DNA from: Blastomussa wellsi
Taxonomy: Eukaryota > Cnidaria > Anthozoa > Scleractinia > Plerogyridae
Length of the DNA stretch: 64,000 nucleotides
NCBI GenBank assembly: GCA_947652115.1
Contig: OX393569.1
Coordinates: 3,419,080-3,483,079 of the forward strand
Direction: 5' to 3'
The position numbers and the translations under genes are program-made. Positions 32,800 to 45,812 of this stretch are shown piece after piece (the stretch's first letter is position 1; each line of letters begins with the position of its first letter). Under the pieces are notes generated by a model. It had not been told where the DNA came from. It saw only the letters and a list, made by a program, of their open reading frames with translations, and did no database searches.

Positions 32800-33250
32800 A
32801 TTTGAGCTGACAGACAGCGCATTGAATTTGCTCGTTTTACGTGCGAGCAAACATGAATCGAAACTTATTAGACTTTATTGCGTTCGTCACAAATACGAAA
32901 CGTGAATGAAAGCAATCTCAAAATTGAAAATAAAGACACCAGGAAAAAGCGCTTACGTAAAGCGCTTCACGGGATATTTTGACTTCACAGACAATGCGTT
33001 GAATTTGCACGTTATGTTTTTCAGGCTTGTGTGCGAGCGGCAGAGCGAACTAAAAATTGCTTTTAAATCGAAACCGCTAATATTTATTGCTTCCATTACA
33101 AATGCAAAACTTGAGTTAAAGCATCATCAAAAATCTAAAATAAAGACACCTGCAAAGGTGAACACTTTCTTCCTTTCGTTAATAACAGCGCAATGATCAC
33201 ATAAATTTGCATGTTGTGTGCGTGAAAGAGGTTATCACAAGACAGCTTTT
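32800..33250 (+). repeat. Degenerate tandem repeat, period about 190 bp
   Basis: GCATTGAATTTGC, AAATCGAAAC and AAAATAAAGACACC recur in the same order in two copies, with a third partial copy from about 33185 (AATTTGCATGTTGTG, AAATCGAAAC). The open frame 32906-33196 across it is not protein-like. Confidence 0.55.
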
Positions 33251-35328
33251 ACAGTAAATCGAAACTCGCATCGCAAGAAGGGCCGGATTTGAAACGGTCG
33301 ATCACAAGGAGTCACCCCAAAATACAAGCGATTAAACGAGGTTGTAAAAACCTAAGGTTTTACGAACAACAGCAGCGTTTTTGTCGTGCTTTCGTGATCT
33401 TTGCTCATGCAAGAATCTCCTCTTCATTTATATTTAAAAGGCATTTTTACCCAGCGAGTATCTGGATAGTTTTTGTTTCTTTCAGTTTTCAAAAATCCAA
33501 AACAAAATAAGTTCAAATCACCGAGTTGTTTTCAAGCATAACACATGTCTGGGATGCCGAGCCCGGAATGGACGTGTTATCTTCTTTCCCTCCGGCAATC
33601 AGCCGATCGATCAAGAACGAAACGTAAAATTTGGATATGACCAGAGAAAGGTACAGTTCATCTGATAAACGTATTTCTTAACTGCAAAAGAAACCAAAAT
33701 TCAAGCTGAACGACAAGTAACCATTGGTTACAAAGAGCCGAAATAACCTACCTTGGTGTAATCGACTGCACACGCAAAGATATACCACTGCGCATCCTAT
33801 ATCTTCCATTTGCGCATAACCACAATTCCTTGCGCCTTTGATCTTACCGCCGACCAGAATTCCTTGCGTTTCGTAAAAAAAGTGATTGCAAGCCCCTATA
33901 ATGTAATCTTATGCCGATTAGAGAGCTACCTCGCTCGTTCGCTTCATGCTCACTCGCTGCGGCAGCAATTAGAGAGCTGCCTTCGCTCGTTCGCTTCATG
34001 CTCACTCGCTGCGGCAGCAAAAATTAAGGCGAATTTTCGAAAAGTTATGTTTACATACATTTAATTAACGCGAATTTCGGTGTTATACATTTGCATAATT
34101 AAGACACGAATTTGATATTTTTGCACTTCTTTCTTTAGAAAACAACAACGTTCAACAACAAAATTTGCTCTTTATTTCCAGCAAGGTAGCCATACAAACT
34201 AGGGCATGAAATGGGATGACAAAAATGCGATAAATAGTTTGCGGAGAAGACGATCGGTACACTGACGAATCTTAGAACATTTTGAAGTCAATATTAAATG
34301 AAGATGCGTCAACGAACTCTGATGGAAACGTAGATGAATTGTAACTTTGCTGATACAAAGGTGTCTTAAAATAATGATGCTTTCAATCAACGTCATTTCA
34401 ATTAACAATTAGGTAAATCAGTTGTGAGGAAATTGCAATGGTAATGATTAACGACATTATACCATGATAATTAGAGGCTTTTAAAAGAAGCGTCACAAAT
34501 TCAGGCGTTTGAAACTGAATGAAATCGTAAACAATCAAAGTGGCTGTGAGCCACTGAACTCGTGAATGAAAGAGTGTAAATGGTGAGGACCAAGGACGTT
34601 GAAAAGTTGATTTACAAGTGGGGTCTACCTGAAAACCGTGCAATGTTACCGATGCAATTTTTATAGTTGCTTAAATAAATGGCTGGATTCATAGTCAAGA
34701 AAAGATACCTTTTTTTGTCTTGGTGGTCAATTATTAAAAAGGGCGGGTAAAAAGTGCGCTTCGCTGTGAACATGTTATTAAGTTGCGCATGTTAAATGGC
34801 CCTGTAACAGCAATCGTTTTATAAAGCGTTATTCGCGAAATGAAACTGAAGTCAAACGCTAAATTGGTTATAAGGTGGAAGATAGTAAATCGGCCAAATT
34901 GTCAAATGCGAAAATGTTAGTTTGAAAGCCAAAAACTCAAGAATCGTATAATTAAGATTAATTCATATATATAAGAAAAGCAAGAAGTAACTATGTCGTT
35001 TGGAGGTGGGTTTGGCAAGATTTTCAAATAATTCGCGAACATGACTACAGCCTCAAATATTGTTCTCAAAGCAGGCTAGCGAGTTCACCGGGTTGCCGTG
35101 TATCTGCACCTCTACTTATAATTGTCGCCTTAGCTTTTGTTAAAAAAAACTGTTTATTTTCGATTTGCGCAGGGTCCGGACTAGTTCAATCTCGCATTTA
35201 ACGTCTTGCCTTCTAAACTAAATCAAATGTTTTCTGTTTCCTTATCTGTCCTCATTGCCATATTAGATCCTTTCGATCTTTGTCCGCCATAGTTTTTTTC
35301 ATTAGTAAGCCTCAAACACTGACTCGCT
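33251..35328. other. Non-coding stretch
   Basis: No gene recognised. A 50-bp unit beginning ATTAGAGAGCT is duplicated in tandem at 33918-34019. The rest is AT-rich with scattered short open frames. Confidence 0.45.
33918..34019. repeat. Tandem duplication, 2 x about 50 bp
   Basis: ATTAGAGAGCT, CGCTCGTTCGCTTCATGCTC and GCTGCGGCAGCA occur twice in direct succession, with one base indel. Confidence 0.9.
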
Positions 35329-35528
35329 CAGGGACCGCGGAGGGGGGGGGGGGGGGGGGGAGGGCTGGTAAGGCCGCGGCCCCACCACTTTTTTGCGCCC
35401 CCGCCCGCACTCAAGTTGCGGTAAAAGCGTGACAGAAACAAATCAAATACTATGATTTTATTCTTTTTATGAAAGAATTATTTTCAATTGTCAGCCCTCC
35501 CACTTTTCACCTTGCTCCGCGGTCCCTG
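35329..35528. mobile_element. MITE with CAGGGACCGCGGAG ends
   Basis: CAGGGACCGCGGAG and its perfect inverse CTCCGCGGTCCCTG bound 200 bp. TCGCT flanks both sides, a 5-bp duplication. A run of 19 G follows the left end. Confidence 0.8.
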
Positions 35529-36460
35529 TCGCTTGTGCAAATTACTGGTATCTTCGCCAGTGGAAGCAAGTGGGCGAAAATTTCCGAGCCCACAGTAATT
35601 TGGCCTGCAGTTATATTTCATGTAACGCAATACGGCGACGTTACTTTGGAGATAAACATTCAAAATGGCGGACTAGGTGTAAATCTTTTTTCTTTCTGTC
35701 AAAGAACTAGCGCTTTTGATAAATCATGTTTTTTTTAGCTGGAATGCCGTCCAAAGTGATATGATTTTCCGTTTGCGTAGACTTCATGTTCAGGTGAGTG
35801 GAGAAAGCAAATATTTGGTTTCCTTAGCTAGACAAAGATTCACACCTTTTGGCACAGGTTTGTATTTCAACCAAGAGTTGCAAATTGCGCTTATCAAGGG
35901 AGGCGCTTTTTCGAGTAAATAGGGTTTGTGAAAAACCGTATAAAATAGAAAATTTAATGTTTAACCCAGGAAGGGATCCCCCCCCCATTTAACAGAGAGA
36001 TAACAAGAATTAACTTTAACACAACTTTTATTTAAAATTACAATGTCCATTTCATACATTCATGTTACTTGACTTCAGTTCTCCGATTGCATTGAATAAT
36101 TACTTGAAAGATAACTTGAACAAGAGAAACTCAACGGACTGTGAAATCATAATTTTTCCGGTAAATAATTGAAAAACTCAACAGTACTTTTCAATAAATT
36201 CTCGAAAATTCTATAAGTATCACTGTAATATGTACGCGAGTTTATTCTTCGAGATTCTGAATCACCTCAGTTAATCATAAATGGTATAGCAAGAGAAAAT
36301 TGATTGCATTTTGAAACAAATATTAAGAATAACAAACATAACAGCTGTGAAACTTTCTGCTAACAAAACCCTTTTGACTGAACTCAATACGATTGGCAAT
36401 AAACTGATACGCGAGATGGGTTTGATAAACAAGTGTCTTTTGACTGTTTCAGTTGACATT

Positions 36461-37189
36461 CTAGTGAACCTGCATTTCAGAAACAATCTGCGATTGCGCA
36501 TTGTACTTCAGTTTCAAATTTTCTAGCGTGAGCAGTTTTTCAGCAATCTCACCTTCTCCAAGCGAGTTAACATTAACATCAAGGACTGTTTCCAACACAT
36601 TCTTCCTGGCCATCAATGTAAGAAATCGGCCATCTTCTTCAGCAACTACAATCTTGGCCATAATGCTCTGTTCGCATTGCGAAAGTCGCATGCTGTGGCC
36701 ACAACGATCACAACGTACGATTTTCTCCGAGGTAACTTGTACCAGCTTTCTTGTACAATTTCGGCACTTGCTAAAGTGTTCCACTTTCTCAACAGAGAGA
36801 ATGTTCTCAATCTGAAGGACCATCTCGCCCAGCACATCAGCATTATCGCAATCTTGAACAGCAACCTCAGGGAAGAGGTCATCATCGACAACAGTGATCC
36901 GTGTGTTTACTGTTGTGGACATCTTCTTCTGTCCAGACCAAAGACGAATCCCCACAGGACGAAGGCGGTACACATAGCCTAGCGTCAACTCCTTAATATT
37001 TTCTGCCCATACGTCAAGACGAATAGAACCAGTGGAATCGGCCAACACAGCTTCGCATAGATCAACAGTCTTCGGCGCGATTTGTCCCTTGCGATGAACA
37101 GCATGCGGGGATCCAAGTTTGACGATCTTTCCCACTACTTCAACCGCACTGGATTCCACGAGTAAATTCACGAAACGATTAGCTGACAT
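36461..37189 (-). CDS. RPA-like single-strand DNA-binding protein with zinc ribbon
   Basis: 242 residues in one exon, starting at the first in-frame ATG (MSANRFVNLL). Residues 45-70 (EAVLADSTGSIRLDVWAENI) look like the core strands of an RPA-type OB fold. Cysteines 142, 145, 160 and 163 (CRNC and CDRC) form a zinc ribbon followed by an Ile/Val-rich stretch, as in the C-terminal DNA-binding domain of RPA1. Much shorter than RPA1, it lacks the full multi-OB set. Lone RPA-like proteins occur in some Helitron-type transposons and as expanded families in invertebrates, so transposon origin is possible; I see no helicase or transposase nearby. The region upstream is a tandem array containing copies of its own 5' end. 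Confidence 0.7.
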   Translation of the reverse strand: MSANRFVNLLVESSAVEVVGKIVKLGSPHAVHRKGQIAPKTVDLCEAVLADSTGSIRLDVWAENIKELTLGYVYRLRPVGIRLWSGQKKMSTTVNTRITVVDDDLFPEVAVQDCDNADVLGEMVLQIENILSVEKVEHFSKCRNCTRKLVQVTSEKIVRCDRCGHSMRLSQCEQSIMAKIVVAEEDGRFLTLMARKNVLETVLDVNVNSLGEGEIAEKLLTLENLKLKYNAQSQIVSEMQVH

Positions 37190-37620
37190 GAAGTGTTCCC
37201 CGGCCGCAAAACAAACGATGTTATGTAGGTTGGGAAGCAAGAACCATGAAGACTTTCCACGGCCTCAAAACGTATGATGCTAGCTGAAGTCGACAATTAA
37301 ATTCGCAGAACGATTCGCTGAAGTAAACAAGAACCATGAAGACTTCTTCCGCCGCAAAACAAACGATGTTATGTAGATTGCGAAGCAAGAACCATGAAGA
37401 CTTTCCACGGCCTCAAAGCACGGCCTCAAAACGTATGATGCTAGCTGAAGTCGACAATTAAATTCGCAGAACGATTCGCTGAAGTAAACAAGAACCATGA
37501 AGACTTCTCCGGCCGCAAAACAAACGATGTTATGTAGATTGCGAAGCAAGAACCATGAAGACTTTCCACGGCCTCAAAGCATATGCAAGTTCACGAGTAA
37601 ATTTGCAGAACGATTCGCTA
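37190..37620 (-). repeat. Tandem array of the RPA-like gene's 5' end
   Basis: Units of about 148 bp: GAACCATGAAGACTTTCCAC occurs at 37241, 37389 and 37550. On the minus strand each carries ACATCGTTTGTTTTGCGGCC and a stretch like TCAGCGAATCGTTC, matching the start of the RPA-like frame (TCAGCTAATCGTTTC). One unit is lengthened by a 13-bp direct duplication of GCACGGCCTCAAA. Open frames inside are repeat artefacts. Confidence 0.8.
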
Positions 37621-38843
37621 AAGGAATAAAGCTCAAAATTTAAAAAGTCACCGTAGATCGTCCAAATAGCCAGCCGAGTTCAAAACACAACCTCGTTCCC
37701 AGGGTCTCTCCCTTGGAATTAGAGCCCGCGATACATGGCGATAGTACTTGAACGATACAAATTGTGCACTAGTCAGCGGCATTAAAAAAAAAAGTTTACG
37801 GGAAATGAGTGAGCGAGTGAAATTAGCATATTTGGAACCACTATACTCGTTTCATTCCATTCACGAGTAAAAACGAAATCTAAAGTGGTTTCAATGGGAA
37901 GTAATCAATAATATGAAAACGTATCTTGAAACATTTTTATCTGCATTGCAGTATGCTATTAAATGTCCAGATAGGTCTTCAGAAAGTCTGATTTTTCGAA
38001 AGTCTACTATACCTTCAAGAAGTCAGTTATCAAGATTTTTACGCGCTGGGTTGATTTGCGTTAGACTAAGGTGCAAAGGTTCTCGCAGACTTTCGTCTCA
38101 AATTTGACCACTTTGTAAAGAAAGTAAAACAATAGAATAGGCGTGGCTTAAGCGCGGTTTCAGCGAAACAGGAAGAAAAAACACGCTACGATATCGCGAT
38201 ATATTTGTCATGAGGTTTCAACGATATTGTTACAAAGTTTAGAACGGTTCTGATCTGACATCGGAGATAATTAAGGTTTCCACATAGATTCAATTACCTT
38301 TTGAATAATATTTTGACTTGCTACTGGAGTTCTCCTTTTCTGCGACGTCTCACCAAAAAGCGATCGTAAAAGGACTCTTGTGTATCGACTAAAATACACA
38401 ACCCCAAAACTCCTGCCAATATAACTTGTTCAAAAATAGTTAAATAACCTGTTAAAAAAATAGTTCAATACAAATCAAAAATATTGATCTTTCAGTTTGC
38501 TTTAAGTGCTGTAAGATTTTTTAACATGACTTGAATCAATGATGAAAAGAACACTTGTGACCACTTGCACAACTGGCATCAAAACAAGCTTTTACAGTTT
38601 CGTTAAAGACTGCGGTTTAAACCTTTCTACAACTAGGAGTCAAATGAAATGAAACAAATCAGTCACAAAGAAATCTCCTCAAACGTCCAGGTATTTCTTG
38701 CACTAAGGATGGAGTCTCGCTTATAGGGATTATTCTACAACTGGCGTGGGGGTCGAATAATTCCTTGCTGGAGTGGACATTTGGGTTTAAGACTAAGGAA
38801 TTACTCTCGATCAGGCTTGCGAGTCTGGTTATTCCTCCCCAGG
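37621..38843. other. Non-coding stretch
   Basis: I see nothing in it: no element ends, repeats or credible exons. Confidence 0.4.
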
Positions 38844-39107
38844 CAGGGGCGGATCCAGAAAATTCAGAAAGAGGGGGCCGAGTCCCCCCCCCCCCCCCCC
38901 CCCTCGAATGAAAACTTCACTTATTATCTCAGATATTCCAATTAATGATGATGATGATGATGAATGATGATGGAGATGCAGCATGCAGCATTGTGGGCGT
39001 ATTTTTGATACAAAGTTACGCAACGTTAACGTCTCGGAAGATAGGTTGCAAAAACGTTTTGAAAATCCAAGAAAAAGGGGGGCCGCGACCCCCTAAATCC
39101 GCCTATG
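38844..39107. mobile_element. CAGGGGCGG element, second copy, 5-bp target duplication
   Basis: CAGGGGCGGATCCAG at the left and ATCCGCCTATG at the right, with CCAGG directly on both sides (38839-38843 and 39108-39112). It carries a run of 20 C (38884-38903) and a (GAT)n stretch. Confidence 0.75.
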
Positions 39108-39639
39108 CCAGGAATATGCGAGAAAGTTAAGCGCGATCTAAGAATAGATAGCCTGCGCCGCAGACGAACTAAATTCGTATGGATGGGATTTCGTCTGCGA
39201 AGCGAGCTGAGAATAGAAGGAAATATGTTTCTATATAGCTGCGTTTTTGTAGCCTGCGTTGCAGCCGGACGTGTCACATAATCCTACGTTTTTGTACTTC
39301 TTAATTTCTGCTGGAAAAGTCCTTCATAATGTCGCCAGACGAAAAACTGAATGGTCATAAAGTAAAGTGCATAATTTTTACTTTTGTAAGAAAATGTGTC
39401 CCATGTATGAACCGAGATTGCGTTCGGTTCTACCTAATAAAATCAAGACTAAATAATAAACTTTCAAGAACAAAACCCAATTTCTTTTTTCCACTTTCAG
39501 TAAAATACAAAGATATACAAAGGAAAAAAGGAAAACGAACGTTCACTGCATGAAGCCTGGTTTAGTACTGCAACTTTACCTGTAAGATATTTGTCCTGCC
39601 TGAGCTCTCAACAACTCAAAAGATTGATTCAGCCAATGT

Positions 39640-39836
39640 TGTTTAACTGATAACTTAAGTGCATGCATTCTACAACCTAATTGGTTAAAAGGCGTGTCAA
39701 CAACGTGGGTAAACTGATAACTTAAGTGCATGCATTCTGCAACCTAATTGGCTAAAAGGCGTGTCAAAAACGTTGGTAAACTGAGAACTAAAGTGCATGC
39801 ATTCTACAACCTAATTGGTTAAAAGGTATGCCAAAT
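39640..39836 (+). repeat. Tandem repeat, 3 x 67 bp
   Basis: ACTGATAACTTAAGTGCATG, CATTCTACAACCTAATTGG and TTAAAAGGCGTGTCAA recur three times at 67-bp spacing with a few substitutions. Confidence 0.9.
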
Positions 39837-40014
39837 ATTGATTGCAAACAACAACTGTCGGAACTAAAAGATATAAAATATCTTGTGAGACTGCAAAACC
39901 AGTATAACTGTTTAACATTTACTGATGTAAAGTATATTAAATTTAATAACATTTATTACAGGCTATTCCAACAGTTAAAATGAAATTAATCATGAGAGGT
40001 TAACGCTCGCGCGA

Positions 40015-40570
40015 TTCAACATCACTGTTTCCACGGTGACACATAAGGCTCTTGTTTCCACAGTAGTTCTTGGCCGTCATAACAAGATTTAAGGTGTCGG
40101 GAAAATGGTTAAGGATTAAAAACCTAACATTATTTTTATCAATCCCAGTTAGGGAGTCTTCTGGTCAAAGTGTTCAGTGTCAGCAACCGGGGACTTCACT
40201 TTCTTTCAACGAGGTTTCATATATGAAAAAAAAAAAAATTGTGAGAGATTTACATTCCAACATAAGCGTTTAATATTCAGATCAGGCTTTTGTTTTGACA
40301 GTTGTTTTGTGCCATCGACTCTCTTTTTTACAAGCTTTCACATATGAAAACAACCATGAGAGATCAGCAGATGTGGCTTTAATTATTTTGTTTTCACAGT
40401 TGTTTCGTGTCATCATAATCCTTCACCAGGGTTTTAGATATGAAAATAATTGAACAACCCAACACACCTTTGTTAGCACTAACATTAATCTCTTGTGTCC
40501 ACAGTTGTTTTAATGCAATCATTATCCTTTCAAGAAGCTATTAGATATATCAATACCACGAGAGAAGTTT
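40015..40570 (+). repeat. Degenerate repeat cluster, period about 100-120 bp
   Basis: CACAGTTGTTT followed by a CATCAT-like stretch, TTAGATATGAAAA and GAGAGA recur near 40061, 40301, 40399 and 40504. Strongly diverged; non-coding. Confidence 0.5.
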
Positions 40571-42899
40571 TAAAATTGAAACATTAGGCAATTGTCTGTC
40601 TGTTTAGCAAGATATTGGGTGCCGACATAATTGTGAGACGATAACACATCAAAATTGACAAGGAGGGAGGGGGGGGGGGGGGGTGGATGAGGGGAAAGAG
40701 CCCGGATCTACAATCTTGTAAGGAATAAATAGAGAAAAAGAGTCCCCCACCCCTGAATCAATGATGAACTCGCAAAACCAAAACGCGCCATTTTTCCATC
40801 ATTGAATTGGGGTGAGGGGTGGTATTAATTTTTATTTTAAGTGACCGAGATTGTTGGTACAAAAACAGGACTAAATGTACCGTTCTGGCACTTCTACTGC
40901 TGTGAACTTCATCCAAAGAATAAGCAAATCGAAAACTGAAAAATTGGTGAGGGGTTTTTAAAACGTTTCCATTTATGGCAAAGTTAAACAATCTTTGCTC
41001 TTTATTCATCTTGTGCTTTAAAGTAGCTACGTCACGATATTCTGAGTCATAAAAAATTTAGGCTATTTTCTTCCTTTAATCTCCGAATTAACCTTATGCT
41101 GCCTTCGTGCAGGGCAGGTTTTTGTCAAAAACGCTTTGTTCAAGTATTTTCTTTGAACTGCTACCGACTGCAAAATACGTCGGATGTGGTCAGTTATTTT
41201 TATAACACAACCATTTATTTGTTATTTAAGATTTCATCATCTCGTTTATGTACGAACCCGAAGTTGCGAAGAAAAGCCTTTTTTTTGCGCAACTGCCAAT
41301 AATGTCAAGCGTTCAACCAAATTAAATTCGTTCTAATTCGCTTCAAATAACCATTTTAATGGGCTAACTTTTTGCTGCATTCAGTCTTAAGATTCCACTG
41401 TACTTTGTAAGAATTAAGATATTAAAAAGAAAAGAAAACGCAAAATTGTACTTGTCAAAGTTTTTCACCCTCAAGAGTTACTGATAGTCGCAAGTATCAC
41501 GCACGCGATCGTTATGTTTAATCAGTGGAATGTAGATTGGTCTGATTGGTCGACATCATACAAACACAAGTCAACACACGTCGGTCGAGAAAACTGATAA
41601 AGCTATCAAAATGGTTACAACACTTCAACAAAACACAACTGGCTTGACGAGAAATTACTTATTCCACCCAAGTACTCCATGCTTGTGTCAAAATACCTTA
41701 AAGCACATATTTTGTTGCAGACGAGTTTTAACTCCTAATAACGCATTATCAAGAGATGATAGATGTGTAATCAATGGTATTTCAGTCGCATTTACTATGG
41801 ATAGGTCCTTTTTAGATTAAACTCATTCCATTTTTACCAAACACATTTTACTGTTGAATTGCAATACCACACAAAAGCACAAAAGGGAATAGGGAAAAGG
41901 GAAACTTGTGGCTAACATGAAGTAACTGCATGGAGAATTAGTCAAAGAGAAAAAGTTCTCTAGTTGAACCATTCCAACATGTACGCAAATTTGCATTCAA
42001 TAAATGTTTGGGTTTACCTCAAAAGTCGGGAAAGTTATTATTCTCTGGTTTGGGTATTGGGTATTGATAAGATTGAATTTTTGAATTGCATTTATATTGC
42101 ATTTCAAGATTGCAACATCCACAACAACAAGAAACAGCCAAATGTTTGTGCCCGAAAAGAAAAGTGGTGGTGCAAAAATTAATTTTAATTACATTTGCTA
42201 TGATGCTTAATAAATACATTTTGAAGCAAACATGCCTATTAGTTGTGACATAAATATTATATAAGTTATGGATCACAACTTGGTCTCCAAGTATTGTATA
42301 AGTTACAAAATACATTGTACATTTCGATACATTACAGAAAGAGCTGTTTAGAACTATTACTGACTCTATACTCTCCCCACAGAAGGGGTTGGAAATTACT
42401 GGGGAAGGCATGGATATTTTACTGAACTACAATGCAGGGCAAAACAATGCAGTACAACTTTAGTGAACACTCCCCTATGGAGCTTTTCAGTGAACAATAC
42501 ATTTAAAAAATTCCATCAATAAAAACTAATAATATAAACAGTAGTTTGGATAATGTGATGTGTTATAAAACACACACAGAAGAGGCTATAGAATTAAAGG
42601 GGAAGTATCACAGAGTTTATCAAGAGTTTTGGTCAGAATTAGCTACATTTAAACTTCTAACACCTCGTCAACACTCAAATCGTTTATAAATTAGTACTTT
42701 TGTAACATCAGGTGAATTCAGAACAGAAGGACAAGGCAAAATATGTTAGCACTGATTTCATATGAGATGCAATGGGAAAACTTGAAAATGTTGCCCTGAC
42801 TTTTTCAAGTTGGCATCAATCTTGATCTTGGCCATCCGGCTGCAAAAACATCTATAAACAGTTTTTATACATTACAATAGTATTTCAAAGGATTTTTTA
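40571..42899. other. Non-coding stretch
   Basis: No gene recognised. It contains a G run at 40669-40683. Short open frames (for example 41611-41820 and 42019-42411) have no motif I can place. Confidence 0.45.
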
Positions 42900-43165
42900 T
42901 CACCAGCTCCACTGAAAGCCCGTTGGCAGACCTCTTGCCTCCCAAGAAAACTAGGCTACTTAGAAATAGAGGTCATTCCTTTATACTTCCACAAATTAGA
43001 ACTGAACGTTTTAAACGTTATTTTATTAATAGGTGTCTTTTTGATTATATTTAATTCTTTTCGTCTTAGTTAGATTGTAATTGTAATCTTAGATTGTAAT
43101 CTTATTTTGATTGTAATCCGGAACGTTTGTTTTTGGAAATAATAAAGAGCTTATTATTATTATTA
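42900..43165 (+). mobile_element. 3' end of a non-LTR retrotransposon (LINE)
   Basis: One frame reads ESPLADLLPPKKTRLLRNRG and later RTERFKRYFINRCLFDYI before a stop, the closing residues typical of the reverse-transcriptase ORF of CR1/L2-type LINEs in cnidarians. It is followed by a short 3'UTR, AATAAAGAG and a TTA-rich tail. The 5' part is missing, as is usual for dead copies. Confidence 0.65.
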
Positions 43166-43587
43166 TCACTATCATGCAGCTTCTTATTAACCAAAAAGCA
43201 TCCCTTGGATTATTGAAGTGTTACTCAAAATAGCATAATATATACTGCCCCTTTAAACTCATCTTCTGGTGCTTTGCATACATCATGTGCACCATTTGAT
43301 TTATAAAATTGTCCAGAGCTCTGTGATTGTCTACATATGAGTGAATTGTGTGCCAGTATTATCTGTAAAACCATCAAATGAGGTAATGATTAATTTCACA
43401 ACATTATCCTTGTCATCACATGACAAAACAGTGGAATTACAGGATTTTACAATTGTAACTTCAAAGGGTAACAATATTCAATATTCTACTAATTTCTTCT
43501 TATAACATCAATAAATAAATAACACTGTCAAGTTGAAAGGTACTAAGAATAAGTAGCATCGTCAACAAGGGGACGTTTTCTATAGAA

Positions 43588-45812
43588 CTAAAAAGCATCA
43601 TTTTTTTCTATGTTGACTGGCCTTGAGTCCACAATTTCCTCATTTGGCTCAATTCCAAACTTTAGAACACCTTCCTTGATGGTTGCCCACGGCATGCGCT
43701 TAGTGGTAAAACCCTTCCCCACCTGACCAAGTTTGTTGATTGCTATAGCTCCTCCCTGTCCCCCCACCCTTAGAAACATCCCTTGAAGAGCCTTATCACA
43801 AGCACCATCAGGGGGGTGATCTCCTTCAATGTGGTACACCACTTCTCTAGCCAGAATCACTTTCATGATTGATTCTCCATGTCCTGTTGTTGACACAGCA
43901 CCCTCCTCGTTTGCGTAGCCTCCACAGCCAATCAGTGGACTGTCACCAATGCGCCCAGCCATCTTCAGTGAAATTCCACCTGAAGTTGATAGAGTGTGGT
44001 CAATAGCATTTCAATTCATCAGCCATGGCACTTTGTCATTTGTCAACTTGTGATAGTTGAAAAAATGGTTTGGAGGTAGGTGGAGAGGCAATGTGAAAGT
44101 AGCAAGATAAAGCAGGATTGATTGACTGATTGATTGTTGTATGGCTAACATGAGCTTGCTTTCATTTTGTTACCCCTTTGTCAAATTTTTAAATAAGTCC
44201 CTCACAAATTTATGGAAAAAGATAACACATTCACAACAAATGTAAACCGGCTCAATTCCACGTACAAACCTAAGCCAGGTGCCTCAGGTCACTAACTTTT
44301 GCCTTTGGGTGACCAGATAAACTTACTTTTTTCATATAAGCTTTAGTGTTGGGCACCCTGGATTTCATGCTTTGGAACCTTCAGGCTCCTTGTAATTTTT
44401 CTTAAACGCAGCCTTGAAACCCCTCATGACAGATGGCAGAATTTTTGCCATTCGTGGGAAAAAAAATGCCATGCTTAAAGCGCTACTATTTCAAATCATT
44501 TTAAATTTTACTTATGTTTAAAAAGTGTGAGGTGACAAAACAGAATTCAACAGACTTGACATCATAGTGCATTCCTTGGTTATATAATCAACTTGATGAC
44601 GATGCTTAATTATTTCACAGCAGTTACTTGAAATACAGTATTAAGGCTCTTGGTCGTCATGTTCAATCAGTCAATCACTCAATGAATGTTGTCCCTGAAC
44701 TCATCCTAGTCTGTGGTTAAATGGAATGACCTATTTGCAACAACATGAACAGCAAGCTAACCTGTAGAAGTTGCACAAGCAAGTTGACCTAAAGAATCCA
44801 TTGCCACCGCACCAACAGTGTCATGCCCTGAGTGAGGATTGGCCAGGGATGTATTGTGTCTCCCAGCCTCTGTATTATAACTGCTCAAAACGGCATGACT
44901 AAAATTCTTGTTGCCTTCAAGTTGAAACCTTGATTCATCACTGATAAGTTCAAGAGGATGACTTAAAATTGGAAAACCTATTTTCTCAGCATATTTTAAA
45001 GCACCACTTCCAACCAAGAAACTGTGGGGAGTGTCTTGCATTACATGACGAGCTAAAGACACAGGATTTGCTATCCCTGTTACTGCAGCTACTGCACCTG
45101 AATCAAGCAAAAAAACATGTACCAAAACTGCCCATGATATTTGTTATTAAGAAGACAATGGCCCACATTTGATATAGGTACTGTTTGAACCTGATTCTAA
45201 AGTGCTCCCATCCATGATCATTGCATCAACTTCAACAGTCAACTCCTCTGTAAGAACTGAACCATGACCTGCATCAAATGCTGTGTCATCCTCCAGAACA
45301 CGAACAGCTATCTCAACTGCATCTACAGCACTTCCACCCTGATATTAATTACACAAGGTCTTGTTTACACAGGGTCCGGAAACAAACTCTTTGGGTGCAG
45401 TTTTAGCCTGGGTAGGAGGGGGCGGGGGGAGGGGGCCATATCAAACTGGCTGGGATGCTTGTTGGAAATTTTGAATTAAATCCCTAAAGAAAACCAAACT
45501 GCACATGGCTCAAGCTTTTATTGACCCCTAAGAAATGTTAAAATAACAAAAACATAGACTTGGCATTTTGCCTTGAATACCCTAAGCACTTAAAGTGAGA
45601 CGATTATTGAAAACCGAGTATGTATAAACTTGAAAAGATATTGCGTAAAAAGCAAAAAAAGCGCTTACCTTTATCAAATATTCGTAACCTTTCTCAGCAG
45701 CCTTCTTGACTCCCTTTACCGATGGCTCCTTTAAGACGTCTGGTATGGCCCAGGCGCCACCATGCACTATGATGCATGGCTGATAATTAGCCTTCCCCTT
45801 TCCGCCCTCCAT
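43588..45812 (-). CDS. ASRGL1: Isoaspartyl peptidase/L-asparaginase, paralogue 1
   Basis: Four exons: 45669-45812, 45191-45338, 44762-45097 and 43588-43979, phases 0, 1, 1, giving 339 residues. It is an Ntn hydrolase that cleaves itself before a threonine and then hydrolyses isoaspartyl dipeptides and asparagine. Family marks in order: [60 protein letters not shown] with nucleophile Thr191, [20 protein letters not shown] and STTGHGES. All key residues are present, so it should be active. An N-terminal extension [12 protein letters not shown] precedes the fold. The second copy lies 3.3 kb upstream on the same strand. Donors GTTCAA and GTTAGC are weak but the phases agree with paralogue 2. Length matches the family (about 310-340). 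Confidence 0.92.

Noticed and set aside
36501..36982. Plus-strand open frames of 104 and 101 residues
   Set aside because: They are antisense to the RPA-like gene, whose frame has a zinc ribbon and OB-like motif.
37280..37549. 89-residue minus-strand open frame
   Set aside because: It is a translation of the 148-bp tandem units and repeats itself.
39640..39836. CRISPR-like array
   Set aside because: The three units are contiguous 67-bp repeats without unique spacers, in an animal genome.
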